Shown one piece after another: positions 10,060-18,890 of a DNA stretch of 64,000 bases (within the stretch, counting starts at the first letter, position 1; every line of letters starts with the position of its first letter). The notes below the pieces were generated by a model. It was not told the origin of the DNA, did no database searches, and saw only the letters and a list, made by a program, of their open reading frames with translations. The stretch is from positions 482,898 to 546,897 of the forward strand of contig CAUYUJ010005614.1 in the NCBI GenBank assembly GCA_963575745.1, read 5' to 3'. Source of the stretch: Prorocentrum cordatum (Eukaryota; Sar; Dinophyceae; Prorocentrales; Prorocentraceae). A program made the position numbers and the translations under genes.

Positions 10060-11769
10060 CTACATCGCCACCAAGACTCCCGCCGCCCGCGCGCGCACCC
10101 CCGGACCCTCGAGCACCTCGGACGCGCTCAAGCCCAGCGACGTCGCGCTCCCCGCCAACCTCCCTGGCTCCAGCCCGCCCGACGCGCCACCCGCCGCCCC
10201 TGCGTCCGGGCGACGCGCCGCCGTCTTCTCCCGTGCGCGCCGCTCGCCAGAGCGCGGCACGGCGCCACCCAGCGAACCCGAGACAACCCTCTCTTTTGGA
10301 GACACCGCCCCCCCGCCGACCCCAGCGATCAAGTCGAGGCCGCTTGCCGCGCCCCGGGACTCACCTGCGCCCGCCGCCCTGCCCTTCGTCGTTACCTCTA
10401 CTCGCCTAGCGGTACCCTCACCATCGCCGGCGCGCCCGTCACCTGATGTCGAAAATGCGCGCTTCCCCCGCAGGCGCCGGCTCGCGGAACGCGGCTCGGC
10501 AACGGCCACCGACACAACGCCTTCCGCGCGTCCTCCACGGCCTGGCCCCGCACCGACTCCGCCGCCTGACGTTGGCTCACCCCTCCTCGCACCGACAGAC
10601 GTCGAAGTCCCAACCCGATCGCCACCGGCGCCGCCCGTGCGCCCGTTCCCTCGGGCCGCCGACGCCCCACTCCCCCCCTGGCGCTCCGTCGCTCCGTCGG
10701 CGTCACCGCCAACAGCCACGTCCCCGCCCCCTCCGCCGCCACTAGACGCACTCGCATCACCGCCCAGAGGCCCACTCCCGCCACTGCCCTGCCCCTCACG
10801 ACCTGCGCCCACCTCGGTCGCACCCGTGCCCGCGCCCTGCCCCTGTCCGCGATCCATGCGGCAATAAACTACCATGTACGCCTCCTTCTGCTTGATGTGC
10901 GCCGGCTCGTCTCGAATCAGGCGCGGTGGCGCGTCGTCGTCAAACAAAAAATACCTTCCATCATGAACGCGGCACAGAGTCGTGTAATGGCCGCTATGCA
11001 CTGACCGCCCATTGTGATAAACCACACCGACCAACTGCATCTGTGAAAGCCCTGGCAGCCTGAGTTGCTCTTCCGCCCACACGGCCTCCCGCGCCTCGGA
11101 GCCCATCCTCAGGTGAACCACCAAAACCTGCGGCACACCAGTGAGTCTGCTCTGTCTCACGTGCTTAACCTGGTCGCGCTCGTCGCGGCAACACCCCGGG
11201 CAGAACTTCTCGACATCTTCAGGCGCACAGTACTCGCAGTACATCTCATGCAGCATCAAAGGCCCACCTGGCCGTCCATGAACACGCAGCTTCAGTACGT
11301 CATCAGCCTCATACGACACAGTCTGGTAATTGCACACGTCGCACTTCTCCCGCTTTTCGACAACGAACCCGAAAATCTGATCAACGCAGGTCACCCGCAG
11401 AGTCACCGCGCGGATGCTATCGGGGTCCCGCTGCGCAAACCGACCTGCCAACATCTCTCCGGTGCGCGCAGCCGACATCAACTGGCCCCAATATGCAAAC
11501 ACATCCTGCTGCCGCCACGGGTCGTTGAACTCACTCGGCCGCCCCATCACATCGTCGTCGCAGTCAACGCTTGTTCGCCGTAGCACACTCACGGGTCCCT
11601 GCTGCCAGCGTCGCGAACATAACTGCGTGTACGTCTCCCACATCCCGCAGACGCAACAACGCCCAGTGCCCCGATCCCCGCAATGTTCCTCTGAATGCCA
11701 TCGGAGCCATTCGAAGACGGCAGGCGTTCGCAACATCAGCTGCGTCACGCTGACCACGTAGCAGGTGTT
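10060..11769 (-). CDS. Ubiquitin-specific protease (USP, peptidase C19) domain of the Helentron
   Basis: USPs remove ubiquitin using a Cys-His-Asp/Asn triad. The Cys box NTCYVVSVTQLMLRTP lies right after a TGA (11772-11770); catalytic Cys is codon 11763-11761. Numbering from the GTG at 11757, two zinc-binding CxxC pairs are at about 139-142 and 174-177. The His box is HNGRSVHSGHYTTLCR (His 257), followed by YFLFDDDAPPRLI (Asp 273-275) and EAYMVVYCR (about 292-300). Residues 305-565 are a Gly/Ala/Arg-rich low-complexity tail. The frame is identical to that of the EEP ORF upstream, so the two were one protein. The TGA replaces the Gly of the usual G-N-T-C-Y. Helentrons usually carry OTU-type proteases; a USP fold is unusual as far as I know. 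Confidence 0.88.
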   Translation of the reverse strand, partial: NTCYVVSVTQLMLRTPAVFEWLRWHSEEHCGDRGTGRCCVCGMWETYTQLCSRRWQQGPVSVLRRTSVDCDDDVMGRPSEFNDPWRQQDVFAYWGQLMSAARTGEMLAGRFAQRDPDSIRAVTLRVTCVDQIFGFVVEKREKCDVCNYQTVSYEADDVLKLRVHGRPGGPLMLHEMYCEYCAPEDVEKFCPGCCRDERDQVKHVRQSRLTGVPQVLVVHLRMGSEAREAVWAEEQLRLPGLSQMQLVGVVYHNGRSVHSGHYTTLCRVHDGRYFLFDDDAPPRLIRDEPAHIKQKEAYMVVYCRMDRGQGQGAGTGATEVGAGREGQGSGGSGPLGGDASASSGGGGGGDVAVGGDADGATERQGGSGASAARGNGRTGGAGGDRVGTSTSVGARRGEPTSGGGVGAGPGRGGRAEGVVSVAVAEPRSASRRLRGKRAFSTSGDGRAGDGEGTARRVEVTTKGRAAGAGESRGAASGLDLIAGVGGGAVSPKERVVSGSLGGAVPRSGERRAREKTAARRPDAGAAGGASGGLEPGRLAGSATSLGLSASEVLEGPGVRARAAGVLVAM

Positions 11770-13659
11770 TCATGGCCGCGGCATCCCTCGGACGGGCACG
11801 CACCGCACGCTGCCCCACGAAGCCGCGCGAATGCCACCCACGCTTGGGACATCCATGTCTGCCGGGCGCAGTGGCGCCTCAGGCGGGCGGGGGCTCGGTG
11901 GCGGCGGACCCGAGCGACCCAATGCAAATAAACTCTGGGGCCCGAACGCTGCGGAGATCGCTTGCTCCCGACGGCGCTGTCGGCGACCAGCTGCCCGCTG
12001 CTGCGTCCTCAAGTACGCGTCTCGATCGCGTTCCTGCGCCTGCTGCCTGGCCAGCGCCGCGGCCTCTCGCCCACGCTGTAACCGACTCTGAACCTCTGCA
12101 CCCTCCAGCCTCTGTGACTGATCGCGCTTCGCCTGCAAAACGACTCGCGCGCGCTGTGCCAGGGCCCTCATCTTCTGCTCCCGAGATCCGAAGCACGCGT
12201 GACCTCGCACATACCCGAACAGCCCATAGTGATCGGACATGTGGAATTCCGAACCCTCGGGGAACACCTTCCCCTTCCCTACCAGGTGCACCTCAGACCA
12301 GAGATCCGCTCCGAAGAGAACCCGGTCCCGCTTCTGGCCGACAGCCCCCCTCTCGCCGAGTCCCGAATAGAACTTGTTGCCAGGGCAGCCCCACGATCGA
12401 CCCTCATACCATGCGCCCCTCAGACGGAACTGCTCCACGGCTGCCTGCACCTGCGAATCCGTGCTGTTCATGTCTCCAACGACGAGCAGTCGGTGGCAAT
12501 CGTTCCCGCACTTCGCAACAATCTTACCAAGAATCACACGACGTCGTTCCCATGACGCGTCCGTAGGCAGGTGCACCGCCGCCACGTACACGCACCCATC
12601 GCCGCCCACGACGCTGTCTCCAGGCACCTGGAGGCGACACATCACGCACGGATCCTGCCCTGGCAAGGACACGAATTCCGCCCGCATACCGTGCCTGACG
12701 TACAGATGCACATACCCCCTGGACTCCTCCGCCTGCGCAACGCCCGCCAATTGAAACTCCCCTGACAGCTCCTCGCACGCGTCCCCGCCCTCGCACTCCT
12801 GCAACGCAACTACGTCACACCCCCACGCCTGCCTCCAACGAAGCACCTCGCCAAGAACCGCAGCGCGCTGATCCCGCGCGGCCCGGGATTGCGGCGCCAC
12901 GGCAGCGCGATGCCCACAGGCAAAATTCCATGCCGCAAACGAAAACGTCGACGCGCCCTCCAGGCCCTCTCCCTCGCCCGCCTCGCCCGCGCCCCTCCCA
13001 ACGACGCCCGCCATCGCATGGCCCGCGCCCGCAGCACTTGGACCAGACACATCCGCGCGCGGCACGACGCCGAAAAGATCCAGAGCGTCGCGGCACTCCT
13101 GGTCCGACTGCAACAACTCCATGACACCCCGCGCACCCCGCGCGCCCACCCCCGCCCGGAAAGACGCGAATGCGCCCCGCAACGCCCGACACACGTCTGG
13201 CACGAACGACTCCGCCGACGCATCCAGCACCCCGCTCCCAGCCCCGCGACCAACGTGGCCCAACAGGAGCCCGAGTGCGCCGGCGATCCTCTGCGATGGC
13301 ACACGAACGTGCGGCGCGTCCCCAAACTCCACCACTGGCGGCGGGCGCCGTCCATCACTGGCGTGCATCGGTCGCAGCAACGCGTCGATATTCCGAGCAA
13401 TTCGCCTTGCTACCGCCTCCCTGCGACCCCGATCGTACACGCACACGGTCAGAGACTCGGCACGCCCGAGCGCCTCCCCCCCCGACCACCTTTGACACGC
13501 ACGAAGGTCCAATCCTGCGGAACGCCAGACCCGCTCAGAGCGTCCACGGCGACAACCATCAGCAACTCCTTCTTGTCGCTGACGCTGCTCGAATCCCAAA
13601 CGCTTGTCCAAGCGTGCGCCACCCGAGCGAAATGCTCCGGGTGGTCTCCTCCGCGCCAA
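11770..13659 (-). CDS. EEP (apurinic-like) endonuclease domain of the Helentron polyprotein
   Basis: The EEP fold is seen at residues 240-485: AAWNFACGH (Asn 245), CDVVALQECEG (Glu 288), VYVAAVHLPTD (about 358-367), LLVVGDMNST (Asp 396, Asn 398), KRDRVLFG (about 443-450) and MSDHYGLFGYV (Asp 476, His 477). All catalytic residues are present. An EEP domain downstream of Rep/helicase is the hallmark of Helentrons. Residues 495-560 are Gln/Arg-rich and may be helical. The protein runs in frame into the USP domain after one TGA. Residues before about 65 are probably not native: the true upstream coding sequence lies in another frame (13449-13650) and joins at a run of eight C (13476-13483). Confidence 0.88.
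   Translation of the reverse strand: MARRRPPGAFRSGGARLDKRLGFEQRQRQEGVADGCRRGRSERVWRSAGLDLRACQRWSGGEALGRAESLTVCVYDRGRREAVARRIARNIDALLRPMHASDGRRPPPVVEFGDAPHVRVPSQRIAGALGLLLGHVGRGAGSGVLDASAESFVPDVCRALRGAFASFRAGVGARGARGVMELLQSDQECRDALDLFGVVPRADVSGPSAAGAGHAMAGVVGRGAGEAGEGEGLEGASTFSFAAWNFACGHRAAVAPQSRAARDQRAAVLGEVLRWRQAWGCDVVALQECEGGDACEELSGEFQLAGVAQAEESRGYVHLYVRHGMRAEFVSLPGQDPCVMCRLQVPGDSVVGGDGCVYVAAVHLPTDASWERRRVILGKIVAKCGNDCHRLLVVGDMNSTDSQVQAAVEQFRLRGAWYEGRSWGCPGNKFYSGLGERGAVGQKRDRVLFGADLWSEVHLVGKGKVFPEGSEFHMSDHYGLFGYVRGHACFGSREQKMRALAQRARVVLQAKRDQSQRLEGAEVQSRLQRGREAAALARQQAQERDRDAYLRTQQRAAGRRQRRREQAISAAFGPQSLFALGRSGPPPPSPRPPEAPLRPADMDVPSVGGIRAASWGSVRCVPVRGMPRP
13449..13650 (-). pseudogene. Frame-shifted bridge between helicase and endonuclease
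   Basis: In the third minus frame this stretch reads HPEHFARVAHAWTSVW... then KKELLMVVAVDALSGSGVPQ and DWTFVRVKGG, with protein-like composition. The other two frames here are Arg/Gly/Ser filler. It continues the helicase frame from about 13650 and passes into the EEP frame at about 13476-13483 (eight C on plus). Two indels therefore split what was probably a single Rep-helicase-EEP-USP polyprotein. A sequencing or assembly error in the homopolymer is a real alternative for the second one. Confidence 0.6.
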
Positions 13660-16600
13660 AGTGCTCGCCCACCTTTGCCGATGCCACAGTCATCGGCAAG
13701 TCTAACCCTTGGCACAACTGTCTCGCCACCTTCAGGAAGAACTCCAGCGCCTGCCGCTCCAGTCTGCCCTCCGCCAGCGCGCTCTCCGACCGCGCGTTCA
13801 CGACCCACTTGTCCACCCGCAGCGCGCAGCCACCATGAACGTCCCCGAACGCATCCTTCATACGCCTGGCCGCCTTGTCCAAACTCCCATGCAGTTTCGG
13901 CGGCACCAGCGCACCCATGGCCTCTTTCACAGCGCTCATGTGCAGCGGGCCCATGCTCGGCTCCACGACATCGAACACCCGACCATCCCACCGCCCGCAC
14001 GCCGCCCACCGATCCGCGATCATGTCAGCGACACGAACCCGCAAGTCCACCCCGTCGTCCGGGTGCTCCTGCGACAGCCGCGCAGCGGCAGCCCTCAAAC
14101 GCTCCCTCAGCTCTTCCAACGTGTCCACATCGCAAAACTCCTCTGCATTCCCACCCACCAAGTCCCGCACGGCCTCACGTTCCTCTGGCGTCACACAGCG
14201 CACCCTTTTGCGGTCCAGGCGCCTGTCTGCCACGGCGGTCAGCAACCGCCGTGCGACATCATCATCCCCCGCCTCGGCATCGACGGCCTCAGCCAGCGCG
14301 GACACGCAAGGCGCACCGTCCTCACCCCAGAGCCAAGTGTCATCATCCACCACTCTGTTCAAACCTCGGAGCCTCTCTGCCTGCACCGCACGGACACTCC
14401 CGAGACGTGCCAACAACTTTGCCGCCGCACTCTTCTCGACTGCGGTCCACAGATCAGCCTCACAGTATCCGTACTTCCGCAACGTTGAAGACGCGCGAGC
14501 CTCCAGCCGCAGCTCGAAACGGCGGCGCTCCCGGAACGCCGCCGTGCGCCTGGCCCGCATGAACTCGGCGTACTCTGGCAAGTCCTCCTCGAACACCAAG
14601 TCACACGGATGCCTTACGCGAGTCGTCGCGACGAAACCGATCCCAGCGACGGCCGCGGTCTTCGCCGACATGTGCACGCGGACCTTCGCCAACGTCATCC
14701 CCTGCGCCTTCCAGTGCGTCGAAGCCCATGCCAGCTGCAGCGGGTAATTCTCGCGCGAGACGCTATCCTCCGTCGTGGACGACACCTTCTGCCTCCAGAT
14801 GGGCACCCAGTTCTTGCGCACTGGATCGTTCTTGAAGAAAGACCGCGGCTCACCATGCTCGTCGTTTCCCAGGTCGACGTTGTCGAATTCGACGAAAACA
14901 CAAATCGGCGCCTGCAGATCCGGGCGAGCACTGTTGTGCGGATCTGCCCCCTGAGGCCACATGAACCCGCGCAGCGTGCCCATCGCCCCGTTCATCAAAC
15001 CCGCCTCGACCCACAAGTTCTGCGTCAACAGAACGCGCGCCCCTTCGCACACGTGGAGCTCGTTGTCTATCCCTCGGAAATCGTCGGCCGCCATCTGGTC
15101 AGGCCGAGATCTACTTTTCCCCTCCCAAACATGATAGGCGCGCAGAGACGCGATGGGCTTACCACTTGCAGCCGAACCTTGATACAGCCTCTCCACATTC
15201 ACCCTGTCCGCGCCACAAGCGCCCGAAGCCCGATCTTTCCTCCCATCCACCAGCAGCGGCGCCGTCTCGAAGGCTGCCAACTCCTCCCTGCCCCCCTTCG
15301 TCATCTGCAGCACCGACCTGTTCCTCCGCCTCAACCACGCGTGATCGGACTGATCCCACGCGCACAGCGCCATACCTTTCGTCACGTCCAGAAAACGTTC
15401 GGCGTCACGCCTGTACTCCGCCTGCCGCTCGGCGGACAGACCCTCCTTCTTCCCACTCCATCTGTGCACGTGCCGCAGCACGGAGACGTCCTGGAACGCG
15501 TTGCGCACAAACTGCCCCGTGGCCACTAACTTCTCCGTCCCATGGCCCTCATACTTCCCCATGCGGTACAGCGGATCGTCCCCGATGGGCGGCGCCTGCT
15601 GCGGATCCCCTGCCAGCGCAGCATCCTTCCCGCCGAGATACACTGCCTCGTCCGCCTCCTTCTTCCTCCCGTGTCCCCCTTTTCCACCGCCGCCACCGCG
15701 CGCAGCAAGCTTCGCACCCGTGCCCAGAGTGTCTTGCACCTTGTACTCGATCTTCCCCAACATCTGCCGCCCGATCATACTCATCTCATCCAACACAAAC
15801 AGCTTCGCCTGCTGCAACCGAGTCCGCGTCCGTAAGAAGCGTTCACCGCTCTTTTGCTTCCAAGGCCCACAGTACCCAACTGGAACGCCGAACGCCCTGT
15901 GCAGAGTGGTCGCCCCATACTTCAGCTGGAACGAGGCGCACCCCGTCGGAGCAGCAAGCAAGCAGCAATTCCGAACCTCCTCATCAATCTCCGCCTCAGG
16001 ACGCCTTCCTTCGCGCATCCCACCCTGGGGCCCAGGCACCCGATCCGTTCTGGTCCGCGGAGCCGTCTGACGCGCCCTCTGTCGCCTCGCCGCCACAAAA
16101 CTACGCACCGTGCGCGACTTCCCCGTGCCTGCAACACCCGTGACCATGAGGCGGAGCGGGTCCTTCTCGGAATGACGCGCATCCATAACGATGTCGTGGG
16201 CAAACTTCTGCCAGGGATCCAAGTCTTCGCGCAAAACGACCTCTGCCCCGTCGCCCACGTTGGCCTTGCCGTACCAGGCATCGCGGAGCCCCTCGAGGCG
16301 CTGCTTCTCCCCTGTCGACACATTGCAAGCTTCATCCAGCCAATTGTAATCCTTCGGGTTCACACGCACCCTCCCGCGAGCGTCTTCCCGCGCCACATCC
16401 CCGATACGCACGTCTGCCGCCTGCACCGCGGGGCCCGCCGCGCTGACACGCTCATCTGCTGGGCGGAGCCCCCACTCGGACACCTCCCCCCCAACAGCAC
16501 CACCCTCCGCACCCTCCCCCGGCCGGGGGTCGCGCAGCACAGCATCCCGAGACTCCTCGTTGGGATCGTCGTCGGCGTTCTGAACGAGTCTGTCGACCAG

Positions 16601-18718
16601 CTCCTCCACGCCCTCCCCCGACTCCGCCGCATCGCTCTCTCTGCCACCGCCACCCTCTCTCGAGCCGACGTCAGAATCCTGCCCCACCCCATCGCCCGCG
16701 GCAACGCCCCCCCTGGCGTCGCGCCCCTGCTGCCGCGCCTGGTGCCGACGAACCATCTCGCGCCGCGTCCGCCTCAGCAGCTCGCGGTTGTTACGAACCC
16801 CACCACCCTCCAAGATGGCGCCCAACACCTCCTTGTAGAAAGGATTCGCGCGTTCGCACTGCTCCACGACCCACGCCGGCACCCACTGCCGGAGCATTGG
16901 ATCCGTGAGCATCTCCATCATCATGTCCCCCCAGAACCGATCTTCCCTGCCCCTCCAGACCCTCCCCCCCGACTTGAACCACAGGTCCTGCACTCCCAGG
17001 AACCGATCGCCTCCGGCATCGCTCTCAAACTCCGTGGCCCCAATACAAACTTCCGGCACAGGGCGCACGTCGCGCCGCAATTCTTCTTCGATCATGGCTT
17101 TGCGGTCCGCCGTCGGCATGTGCCGCCAGTGCGCGATGACGTTCGCCCGCGCGTACGCCTCGTGGCAGGCATGGTCCACGTTCGCACACTCCGCGCTATA
17201 GCCGGGCGTCACCTGCAGGCACACCGCGGGGTTCCCGCGCCTCAGCTTCCCGCGGTACACGGCGTACTTCCAATAAAACTCGAAAAGTGACGCATCGCGC
17301 ACCTCCTCCTCCGTGATGCACTCGTCGCCCCTGGCCCGCTGGCGACGCACGAACTCCAGGCGCTTGTCGAACTTGTCCACCTTGCTATCCCAGTGGACCG
17401 GCTCATCCTCCGGCTTCTGATGCAGCGCGGACGCCGGCTTCAGCGCACGCGCACCCGCAGTGTTCAGGGTCACGACGGGCACCATGGACAAGACCATCGG
17501 CAGGCGCAACCCCAGCAGCGCCACTTCGTAACAATGATAATCCCGCCCCCCGAGCATCCGAGCGAAGAACTTCTGGATCGAGCGTCGGAGGAAGTCGGTG
17601 CCCTCGCCGTCCGGAACGTACGCGCAGACCTCGTTGACGGCGTCGTCCAGCACCTCCTTGATCTTCCGCGAACCCTTGGGCGCCTTCGTTGCATATTTCG
17701 CGACGTACTCCAAGACGGCCCACAGGTTCAGGACGGGGCGCCAATCGATGTTCCCCATGTTGGCCAGGAGCACGCGCTCCTCATAGCTGTTGCAGAGCCG
17801 GTCGTTCCTCGGGAACACGGCCTGCCAGTGGCCCTCCCTGCGCCCCTTCTCCATCCGAAACGGTCTCGGCCCGACGCGGCCCCACCTCTCCCGCGGAAAA
17901 TCATACCGGCAGAACACGCACCCCTCCTTTCCGCGAGCACATGCATGAACCCCGAGCTTCGGAGGGCCCATGCCATGCTTCGTGCGCCGCGCAACCCTGT
18001 TCACCAGCGCGGACACCAGTCTCCGAACAGGCTGCACGTCCAACTTCCCTGCTGCCTGGAACTGAAAGGCCTCGCCCAGGACCTTCCGCAAGTTCAAACA
18101 CTCGGGCGCAGACGCAGGCACGCTCCGAATCGCACGGGCCTCCGACGTCTCGACGGCAGCCTGGTCTTCCATCTCCACGTCAACATCGAAGGCGCCAACC
18201 TCGTCGTCCCACGTGTACCGGCACGCGCCCGCATCATCGTAGCAAGGGTTCCACTCCGAAACCACATGCCCGAAGAAATCGTGGAACCGCTTCTCCAGAA
18301 CGCTCTGCAGCGAAACGTTCTCGTGCGCTGGCTTCAAAACACCGAAATCAACGACATCACCGGCCAAGCGCTGCAGGCGAGCCCCGTCAGGAACTCCAAC
18401 AGGCCGACCACCACGGGCGCCATCTGCGCCATGACCGTCCGCACCATCCTGCACAGGACTCTCTCCCGGCGCATCCACGGGCGCTGCAATCTCTGGGCCC
18501 ACACGCTCGAACGCGACATCTCGTTCGCCTCCCCCACCACGCGCACCCTCGTCAACATCCACGACCACCAACCACCCGTGATCCACCAACGCGTCAAGCA
18601 GCGCATCAGTCCTGCCCACGAACTCATCCTCCTCCTCGTCGCCCGCGCCATCCTCACTCCCAGACCCTGAAGCCGCCGAACCCTCACCCTCACGACCCCT
18701 GGATGCACGACACGACAT
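13559..18718 (-). CDS. Helentron Rep/helicase (PIF1-family superfamily 1B)
   Basis: The protein has 1719 codons, and the ATG at 18718 is preceded by an in-frame TAG three codons upstream. Rep end: CVFCRYDFPRERW (about 267-279) and the two-tyrosine motif LEYVAKYATK (Tyr 338, Tyr 342), which nicks and joins DNA ends in Helitrons. I cannot find the HUH metal motif (H-x-H) that should lie upstream of about residue 260. Helicase: GVAGTGKS (861-868, Walker A), LFVLDEMS (973-980, Walker B), AGDPQQAPPIGD (1036-1047), GARVLLTQNLW (1226-1236), QLAWASTHWKAQGMTL (1328-1343) and GFVATTRVRH (1361-1370). Residues 655-760 are a disordered acidic linker. The last about 30 residues are probably out of frame, past an indel near 13650. 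Residues 1-120 are acidic and Gly-rich with no recognisable Rep sequence. Confidence 0.9.
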   Translation of the reverse strand: MSCRASRGREGEGSAASGSGSEDGAGDEEEDEFVGRTDALLDALVDHGWLVVVDVDEGARGGGGERDVAFERVGPEIAAPVDAPGESPVQDGADGHGADGARGGRPVGVPDGARLQRLAGDVVDFGVLKPAHENVSLQSVLEKRFHDFFGHVVSEWNPCYDDAGACRYTWDDEVGAFDVDVEMEDQAAVETSEARAIRSVPASAPECLNLRKVLGEAFQFQAAGKLDVQPVRRLVSALVNRVARRTKHGMGPPKLGVHACARGKEGCVFCRYDFPRERWGRVGPRPFRMEKGRREGHWQAVFPRNDRLCNSYEERVLLANMGNIDWRPVLNLWAVLEYVAKYATKAPKGSRKIKEVLDDAVNEVCAYVPDGEGTDFLRRSIQKFFARMLGGRDYHCYEVALLGLRLPMVLSMVPVVTLNTAGARALKPASALHQKPEDEPVHWDSKVDKFDKRLEFVRRQRARGDECITEEEVRDASLFEFYWKYAVYRGKLRRGNPAVCLQVTPGYSAECANVDHACHEAYARANVIAHWRHMPTADRKAMIEEELRRDVRPVPEVCIGATEFESDAGGDRFLGVQDLWFKSGGRVWRGREDRFWGDMMMEMLTDPMLRQWVPAWVVEQCERANPFYKEVLGAILEGGGVRNNRELLRRTRREMVRRHQARQQGRDARGGVAAGDGVGQDSDVGSREGGGGRESDAAESGEGVEELVDRLVQNADDDPNEESRDAVLRDPRPGEGAEGGAVGGEVSEWGLRPADERVSAAGPAVQAADVRIGDVAREDARGRVRVNPKDYNWLDEACNVSTGEKQRLEGLRDAWYGKANVGDGAEVVLREDLDPWQKFAHDIVMDARHSEKDPLRLMVTGVAGTGKSRTVRSFVAARRQRARQTAPRTRTDRVPGPQGGMREGRRPEAEIDEEVRNCCLLAAPTGCASFQLKYGATTLHRAFGVPVGYCGPWKQKSGERFLRTRTRLQQAKLFVLDEMSMIGRQMLGKIEYKVQDTLGTGAKLAARGGGGGKGGHGRKKEADEAVYLGGKDAALAGDPQQAPPIGDDPLYRMGKYEGHGTEKLVATGQFVRNAFQDVSVLRHVHRWSGKKEGLSAERQAEYRRDAERFLDVTKGMALCAWDQSDHAWLRRRNRSVLQMTKGGREELAAFETAPLLVDGRKDRASGACGADRVNVERLYQGSAASGKPIASLRAYHVWEGKSRSRPDQMAADDFRGIDNELHVCEGARVLLTQNLWVEAGLMNGAMGTLRGFMWPQGADPHNSARPDLQAPICVFVEFDNVDLGNDEHGEPRSFFKNDPVRKNWVPIWRQKVSSTTEDSVSRENYPLQLAWASTHWKAQGMTLAKVRVHMSAKTAAVAGIGFVATTRVRHPCDLVFEEDLPEYAEFMRARRTAAFRERRRFELRLEARASSTLRKYGYCEADLWTAVEKSAAAKLLARLGSVRAVQAERLRGLNRVVDDDTWLWGEDGAPCVSALAEAVDAEAGDDDVARRLLTAVADRRLDRKRVRCVTPEEREAVRDLVGGNAEEFCDVDTLEELRERLRAAAARLSQEHPDDGVDLRVRVADMIADRWAACGRWDGRVFDVVEPSMGPLHMSAVKEAMGALVPPKLHGSLDKAARRMKDAFGDVHGGCALRVDKWVVNARSESALAEGRLERQALEFFLKVARQLCQGLDLPMTVASAKVGEHFGAEETTRSISLGWRTLGQAFGIRAASATRRSC

Positions 18719-18890
18719 AACCCACTACACGTGAGAAAAATACCGGTTCTTAGAATGAATAATATGTTTCAAATGTTAGCAAAACAGACCCAAAATTATC
18801 ACACTGTCTCTTCTGGTCGGATAGGCCAACTAGCTCCACCCCGCGCCGGAATTCCTCTAGCTCATCGATGCCGAGGAGCTCTACGAGGTA
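18719..18890 (-). promoter_or_regulatory. 5' terminus and leader of the autonomous element, shared with non-autonomous copies
   Basis: From 18890 the minus strand reads TACCTCGTAGAGCTC, a short hairpin (AGCTC...GAGCT), the GC-rich block around CGCGGGGTGGAGCTAG, an AT-rich leader, and GTAGTGGGTTATG, whose ATG starts the Rep/helicase. The same about 170 bp, including the ATG, are found at the corresponding end of many short family A copies, for example 36965-37158 and 59115-59302. It probably contains the transposase promoter and the 5' recognition site. Confidence 0.65.

Larger units (their letters stand above)
192..18890 (-). mobile_element. Autonomous Helentron-like rolling-circle transposon (family A, full length, with nested insertions)
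   Basis: In minus orientation the element starts at 18890 with TACCTCGTAGAGCTC. It runs through about 170 bp of leader, a Rep/helicase ORF, an EEP endonuclease and a ubiquitin-specific-protease domain. It ends with the subterminal partner GAGCTCTACGAGGT (2613-2626), a GC-rich hairpin and CCCAG at 192, followed by T. Helentron/Helitron2 elements are known for this layout: an asymmetric inverted repeat, a 3' hairpin, no target duplication, and Rep-helicase plus an EEP endonuclease. The 18.7 kb length is inflated by insertions in the hairpin loop (220-2596) and by a LINE (about 4.1-8.9 kb). The flank on the right (TGACTTAGAACACAG) is not the expected continuation of the left flank, which suggests one 60-bp tail was lost. 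The boundaries are inferred from the shared termini of about 30 family A copies. Confidence 0.8.

Noticed and set aside
9097-10446. Plus-strand Pro/Ala/Arg-rich reading frame of 449 codons
   Set aside because: It is the complement of the low-complexity Gly/Ala/Arg tail of the USP ORF and adjacent GC-rich filler. It has no domain and no conserved motif.
691-11772. Full reassignment of stop codons (TGA or TAA as sense)
   Set aside because: Only a few isolated cases are seen, all in decaying mobile elements. TGA and TAG also occur as apparent ends of intact ORFs. Evidence from host genes would be needed.
14609-17290. Several plus-strand frames of 300-480 codons opposite the helicase gene
   Set aside because: They are shadows of the GC-rich minus-strand coding sequence. 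The minus frame has all helicase motifs and the plus frames have none.
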